Below, in pieces: positions 22,016-24,744 of a stretch of 24,744 nucleotides of DNA. The position numbers and the translations under genes are program-made. Location: positions 1 through 24,744 of IMG/VR virus record IMGVR_UViG_3300044726_000081; one strand, written 5' to 3'. The stretch is from a virus. Positions within the stretch are counted from its first letter, which is position 1. Each line of letters begins with the position of its first letter. A model generated the notes under the pieces. The model saw nothing but the letters and a program-made list of their open reading frames with translations, was not told the DNA's origin and made no database searches.

Positions 22016-22186
22016 TTACTCTTCTCCTGTATCTACCGGGGGTCCGTCGTAACTACAGTCTCTCGGTTGAGAGAGTTCGTCGTAGCAAACGCTACTGTTG
22101 TTCTCGGAGCGAATCCACAACCCAACCAGAAGTGCTACGACCATCGCTATGATCAGCATCCTGATTACTTTCCAGTCGTCGGACAT
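22016..22186 (-). CDS. 56-aa signal-anchored protein
   Basis: 'MSDDWKVIRMLIIAMVVALL' continuing 'VGLWIRSENNS' is a clear N-terminal transmembrane anchor; the outside part has two Cys (in 'SSVCYDE' and 'RDCSYDG') that could form a disulfide. GAGGAG lies about nine bases upstream of the ATG, and the stop is one base before the next ATG. A longer ORF in another frame of the same strand (22092-22322) overlaps it; the membrane anchor and the RBS favour this frame. Confidence 0.72.
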   Translation of the reverse strand: MSDDWKVIRMLIIAMVVALLVGLWIRSENNSSVCYDELSQPRDCSYDGPPVDTGEE

Positions 22187-22248
22187 CGTTATCTATCTCC
22201 TCACAAGCCTGTAGTATTAGTCTTAGATGGTAGTCTGTAGTTCCGTAA

Positions 22249-22545
22249 TCACGTTTGGATAAGCTTGACATCGGCGTCCTGTATGTAGAGGGTTTCGTTG
22301 TGACGGAAGAAACGGTGCGCAACTACAACGCACCGCCCTTCTTCCTCTTGAACGCCGTTCACTCTACCTGTAAGATGGTCTACACTCAGCGGAACGTACT
22401 TTCGCACGCTGTAGCTAAAACGCAACGCACTGATGTTGCTGTTGTAGTTGAACGTTCGCACCGCAGGCATTTCTACTATCTCACCCGAAGGCAAGTAAAT
22501 TGCCGTTACTCCTTGGTCAGTTATCTCTTCCTTCTGTCGTGGCAT
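22249..22545 (-). CDS. 98-aa hypothetical protein
   Basis: Starts 'MPRQKEEITDQGVTAIYLPS'. This ATG has GAGGAG five bases upstream; the upstream ATG at 22638 would lie inside the 36-aa membrane gene and lacks such a site. The protein is beta-rich ('GEIVEMPAVRTFNYNSN', 'ALRFSYSVRKYVPLSVDHL'). No family recognised. Confidence 0.7.
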   Translation of the reverse strand: MPRQKEEITDQGVTAIYLPSGEIVEMPAVRTFNYNSNISALRFSYSVRKYVPLSVDHLTGRVNGVQEEEGRCVVVAHRFFRHNETLYIQDADVKLIQT

Positions 22546-22553
22546 ACTTCTCC

Positions 22554-22664
22554 TCACGCCAACTCGGCCCATACTTCCTCGGAGAACATATCTATAGGCA
22601 TCATTGCGATGAGTAGTATCAGTCCCTCGAAGAAACACTTGATGAGATAGTCATTCTCAGGCAC
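22554..22664 (-). CDS. 36-aa membrane protein
   Basis: GTG start overlapping the upstream TGA, with a strong AAGGAG site five bases upstream. The product (Met-'PENDYLIKCFFEGLILLIAM' and so on) has one hydrophobic helix and an acidic C-terminus ('SEEVWAELA'). Very short, but the ribosome site and the tight packing support it. Confidence 0.66.
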   Translation of the reverse strand: MPENDYLIKCFFEGLILLIAMMPIDMFSEEVWAELA

Positions 22665-22836
22665 TTGCTCTCCTTAGTTGTTCTGAAAGTCTGACGTGAT
22701 TGATGTTGACGAACTTCTGGTACATCATCGCAGCACCAACGAACTTCTTGTGATCGGCGGTGCTGTTGTTTCGTCGTCGGTAGTAGTTGACGAGAAGCGA
22801 GAACGCTTCTGTTTGCTTCTCTGCTTGCGTTTGCAT
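22657..22836 (-). CDS. 59-aa basic helical protein
   Basis: 'MQTQAEKQTEAFSLLVNYYR' to 'HVRLSEQLRRASA'. Basic, helical, with 'RRRNNSTADHKKF' in the middle. The ATG shares one base with the upstream TAA (TAATG). No family recognised. Confidence 0.68.
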   Translation of the reverse strand: MQTQAEKQTEAFSLLVNYYRRRNNSTADHKKFVGAAMMYQKFVNINHVRLSEQLRRASA

Positions 22837-23078
22837 TAGGACAGCTCCCTCATCACAGTCACGATGCGGTTCTCACAGTCGGCTAGTTCGGTGAGAATGT
22901 TCTTCTGGATGATCCGAAGAAGCGAGAGTTCGTAGTTCTTGGCCGAACGGCGAGTTGCGAACAGAACGCAGCACTTGCACTTCATTCGACCTAGTTCGAT
23001 GAAGCTGCCGGAATCGAACTCCGTGAACTGCGGAGGACCGTCGTAGATCCCATCGCTCACTTTGTAGTACGTGGTCAT
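22836..23078 (-). CDS. 80-aa protein with a CxCC motif
   Basis: ATG with AAGGAG eight bases upstream. N-terminal strand region ('MTTYYKVSDGIYDGPPQF'), then 'RMKCKCCVLFATRRSAKNYE' with three closely spaced Cys, then a helix containing a further Cys ('ELADCENRIV'). Possible metal site; function unknown. Follows a 69-nt gap with hairpin repeat B after the SNF2 gene. Confidence 0.72.
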   Translation of the reverse strand: MTTYYKVSDGIYDGPPQFTEFDSGSFIELGRMKCKCCVLFATRRSAKNYELSLLRIIQKNILTELADCENRIVTVMRELS

Positions 23079-23104
23079 TCGTTTCTCCTTAGTAGTAAGC
23101 TGGA

Positions 23105-23130
23105 GGAACTACACCCTGAGGTGTAGAACC
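23105..23130 (-). repeat. Intergenic hairpin repeat, copy B
   Basis: GGAACTACAC and GTGTAGAACC around a 6-nt loop, identical in both arms to copy A at 21774-21804. It lies after the stop of the SNF2 helicase and before the AAGGAG ribosome site of the next gene. No U-tract follows, so it is not a standard terminator. Confidence 0.75.
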
Positions 23131-23147
23131 TTCAACCGGCTACTGGT

Positions 23148-24744
23148 TCACTTCTTGTTGAGCCAGTCCTGGAGCTTGTTTCTCCATTCACTGGCCCGGA
23201 GTGCTGTGTGTTCGGTGATTCCTTCCGCCTCCATGATCTTGTCTTCGCAAATGCCGTCGATGATGTTGTCGACAGTTCCGTCGCAGATGTACTTGTGAAC
23301 CGTTACCGGCTCCAAGCAATCGAGCCTCCAAGCTCGATCTTCTGCCTGTAGGTTCCGCTGTGGGTTGTACCAACGATCCAACATGATGACGTTGGAACTT
23401 CCTCCATCCCACCGCTTGTCTTTGTGTAGATTCAGACCTTCGGCGCCGGCTCCCATGTTCAGGATCAGGACGTTGATCTTGTTGTCCTGGAAATCCTTCT
23501 CGATGTCTGCCGTATCTCTGGTCGTAAGCCTCTTGTCTCCGGTGATGGCTTCGCAGGACAATCCCATCTCCTTGAATCGCTCCATGAGATAAGCGATCGG
23601 AGAGTTGAACTGAGCACTGAAGATCAGAACGTTCTCCTTCTCGGACATGACCAACTCGAAGACATGCTCTGCGCAGTAATCGAGCTTGACGAGAGGACCG
23701 TTCAGGTGCTTGAGCACCTTCTTCTTCTGGATGTTCCCGTCGTTGTCCTTGATGATGAACCCGTTCTGGTCCTTGATCGGAACCGAAACGTTGAAGTCCT
23801 CAGCGACCAGCGAGATGCGAGCGTAGTGGAGTTCTGCCAGGATTCCGGCAATGGAAACCATGTCGTCGCCGAGTTCGTCCAGCTTGATCATGAAGTCTTC
23901 CATGACCTGCTTCTGGAAGTTCCAGAGATCGCTTCCTGGACTCATCTCCACGAAATGCTCCTGGTAGAGCTTGTCGTGCATGAACAAGCCGATTTCCTTC
24001 TTCGTCTTGCGGAAGAAGTTCGCTGAGATGACTCGCATGATGAGTTCGATCGAGATTCCGATCGAGTAAGCCATCATGAAGGTCCGCTTGAAATGCTGAC
24101 GGCTCGGGAACTGAACGGGATTGAACAAGTGGGTGTAAGCCCAGACTTCTTCGCTTCCGTTGTTGATCAGAGAACCCGACATGAAGATCGGGAACGGACG
24201 ACCTTCGGCCTTAACCTCGAAAGCGTCATCGTTCCATTGGTACTTGGAATGTCCGGCCGGCAATGCAACTACACGCATGCTTTCGGTTCCGTGGAGAAGC
24301 TTCTTGAGTCCCAACCACATCTTGGTAGGACCAGAAGCGTTTGCACCACCACGAAGTCGGTGCATTTCGTCGACTGCGATGACCATCCAATCACGCTGCT
24401 CGAACTCCTTCATGAGAGAAGTGTTCAGAGCTTCGTAGTTGGTGATGTAAGTTTCCGGAAGTCCGGCAGCCTGTAGGGTTTCGCCCATGAAGTTCAACAT
24501 GGCGACTCTGGTGTCGGAAGCTCCGAGAAGAGGAACGATGTTCAATCCCCATTCCTTGCACTGACGAGCGGAAGACTTCACGAGTGCGCTCTTAGTCAGC
24601 CAAAGACACGGAGCCTTCGGAAACAAGATGCGCAAGCCTCGGATCGTCATTGCGGTCTCAGCAGTCTTACCGAGCGAGGTATCGTTTGCGTTGAAGATAC
24701 CCCACTGACCGGTAACTTCTGGACGCAGGAAACGATCCCACGAG
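23148..24744 (-). CDS. SNF2-family helicase (5' end outside window)
   Basis: The frame is open to the right edge; 531 residues are visible. Motif I reads 'NDTSLGKTAET', a variant of the SNF2 'DEMGLGKT'; motif II is 'IAVDEMHRL' (DEMH); motif III is 'FMSGSLINNG'; the second lobe has 'VLIFSAQFNS', motif V 'NMGAGAEGLNL' and motif VI 'DRWYNPQRNLQAEDRAWR'. These define a complete SNF2 ATPase, a dsDNA translocase. Phage members are usually linked to replication or recombination. The N-terminal part before motif I lies outside the window. An ATG at 24650 is internal and would exclude motif I. Codon choice is regular, as in the 303-aa gene. Confidence 0.93.
   Translation of the reverse strand, partial: SWDRFLRPEVTGQWGIFNANDTSLGKTAETAMTIRGLRILFPKAPCLWLTKSALVKSSARQCKEWGLNIVPLLGASDTRVAMLNFMGETLQAAGLPETYITNYEALNTSLMKEFEQRDWMVIAVDEMHRLRGGANASGPTKMWLGLKKLLHGTESMRVVALPAGHSKYQWNDDAFEVKAEGRPFPIFMSGSLINNGSEEVWAYTHLFNPVQFPSRQHFKRTFMMAYSIGISIELIMRVISANFFRKTKKEIGLFMHDKLYQEHFVEMSPGSDLWNFQKQVMEDFMIKLDELGDDMVSIAGILAELHYARISLVAEDFNVSVPIKDQNGFIIKDNDGNIQKKKVLKHLNGPLVKLDYCAEHVFELVMSEKENVLIFSAQFNSPIAYLMERFKEMGLSCEAITGDKRLTTRDTADIEKDFQDNKINVLILNMGAGAEGLNLHKDKRWDGGSSNVIMLDRWYNPQRNLQAEDRAWRLDCLEPVTVHKYICDGTVDNIIDGICEDKIMEAEGITEHTALRASEWRNKLQDWLNKK

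Noticed and set aside
22092-22322. 76-aa ORF in another minus-strand frame
   Set aside because: Overlaps the signal-anchored 56-aa gene and the end of the 98-aa gene; no good ribosome site and low-complexity content.
22249-22638. 129-aa version of the 98-aa gene
   Set aside because: Its ATG lacks a ribosome site and covers the 36-aa membrane gene; the internal ATG at 22545 has GAGGAG.
23005-23027. A third T-loop-like sequence (GTTCGATTC on the minus strand)
   Set aside because: The flanking bases pair poorly (two mismatches in five) and it lies within the 80-aa coding sequence where it encodes E-F-D-S; treated as chance.

Overview
The window reads as a piece of a lytic-type phage genome infecting an actinobacterium. 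The phage assignment rests on a large virion-type gene pair, an endolysin and a complete phage replication/recombination set. The actinobacterial host is inferred from a WhiB-like transcription factor (a family restricted to Actinobacteria and their phages) and from a surface protein ending in an LAETG sorting signal, the form used by class E sortases of high-GC Gram-positives. Overall base composition is close to 50% GC, lower than most mycobacterial or Streptomyces phages.

Layout. Two genes on the plus strand (1-4488; the first is cut by the window edge) encode large virion-associated proteins and end at a strong bidirectional terminator (4514-4545). Everything to the right is on the minus strand, transcribed right to left, in tightly packed and mostly overlapping genes. 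From right to left these are: a SNF2-type helicase (cut by the right edge); an island of very small genes (19.5-23.1 kb), many of them zinc-ribbon or one-pass membrane proteins and several starting with GTG or TTG; a sigma-A-type promoter at 19435-19463; a 303-aa acidic protein; a small two-segment membrane protein flanked by two tRNA-like RNA elements; three genes, two of which share a paralogous domain; a Cas4/RecB-like nuclease, a Sak4-like RecA ATPase, a probable ssDNA-binding protein, an AEP-type primase fused to a RepA-like helicase, and a family-A DNA polymerase; a WhiB-like regulator; a RuvC-like nuclease; small genes; an amidase endolysin; the LAETG-anchored surface protein; a DEDDh exonuclease; a Pro/Gly-rich protein; and two small genes.

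How it fits together. Primase-helicase, polymerase, ssDNA-binding protein, Sak4-like annealase, Cas4-like nuclease, RuvC-like nuclease, SNF2 helicase and DEDDh exonuclease form a self-sufficient replication and recombination module. The WhiB-like protein may redirect host transcription. Endolysin and small membrane proteins would serve lysis.

Most interesting items: (i) two T-arm-plus-acceptor tRNA-like elements directly after the stop codons of consecutive genes, bracketing the small membrane-protein gene, which may be RNase P-type processing signals; (ii) a phage-encoded sortase-anchored surface protein with a Thr/Pro stalk; (iii) a conserved hairpin repeated in two intergenic gaps; (iv) a short word, CTACA(G/C), that looks several-fold over-represented in most genes but scarce in the most regularly coded ones. 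All calls come from reading the sequence; no database search was run.
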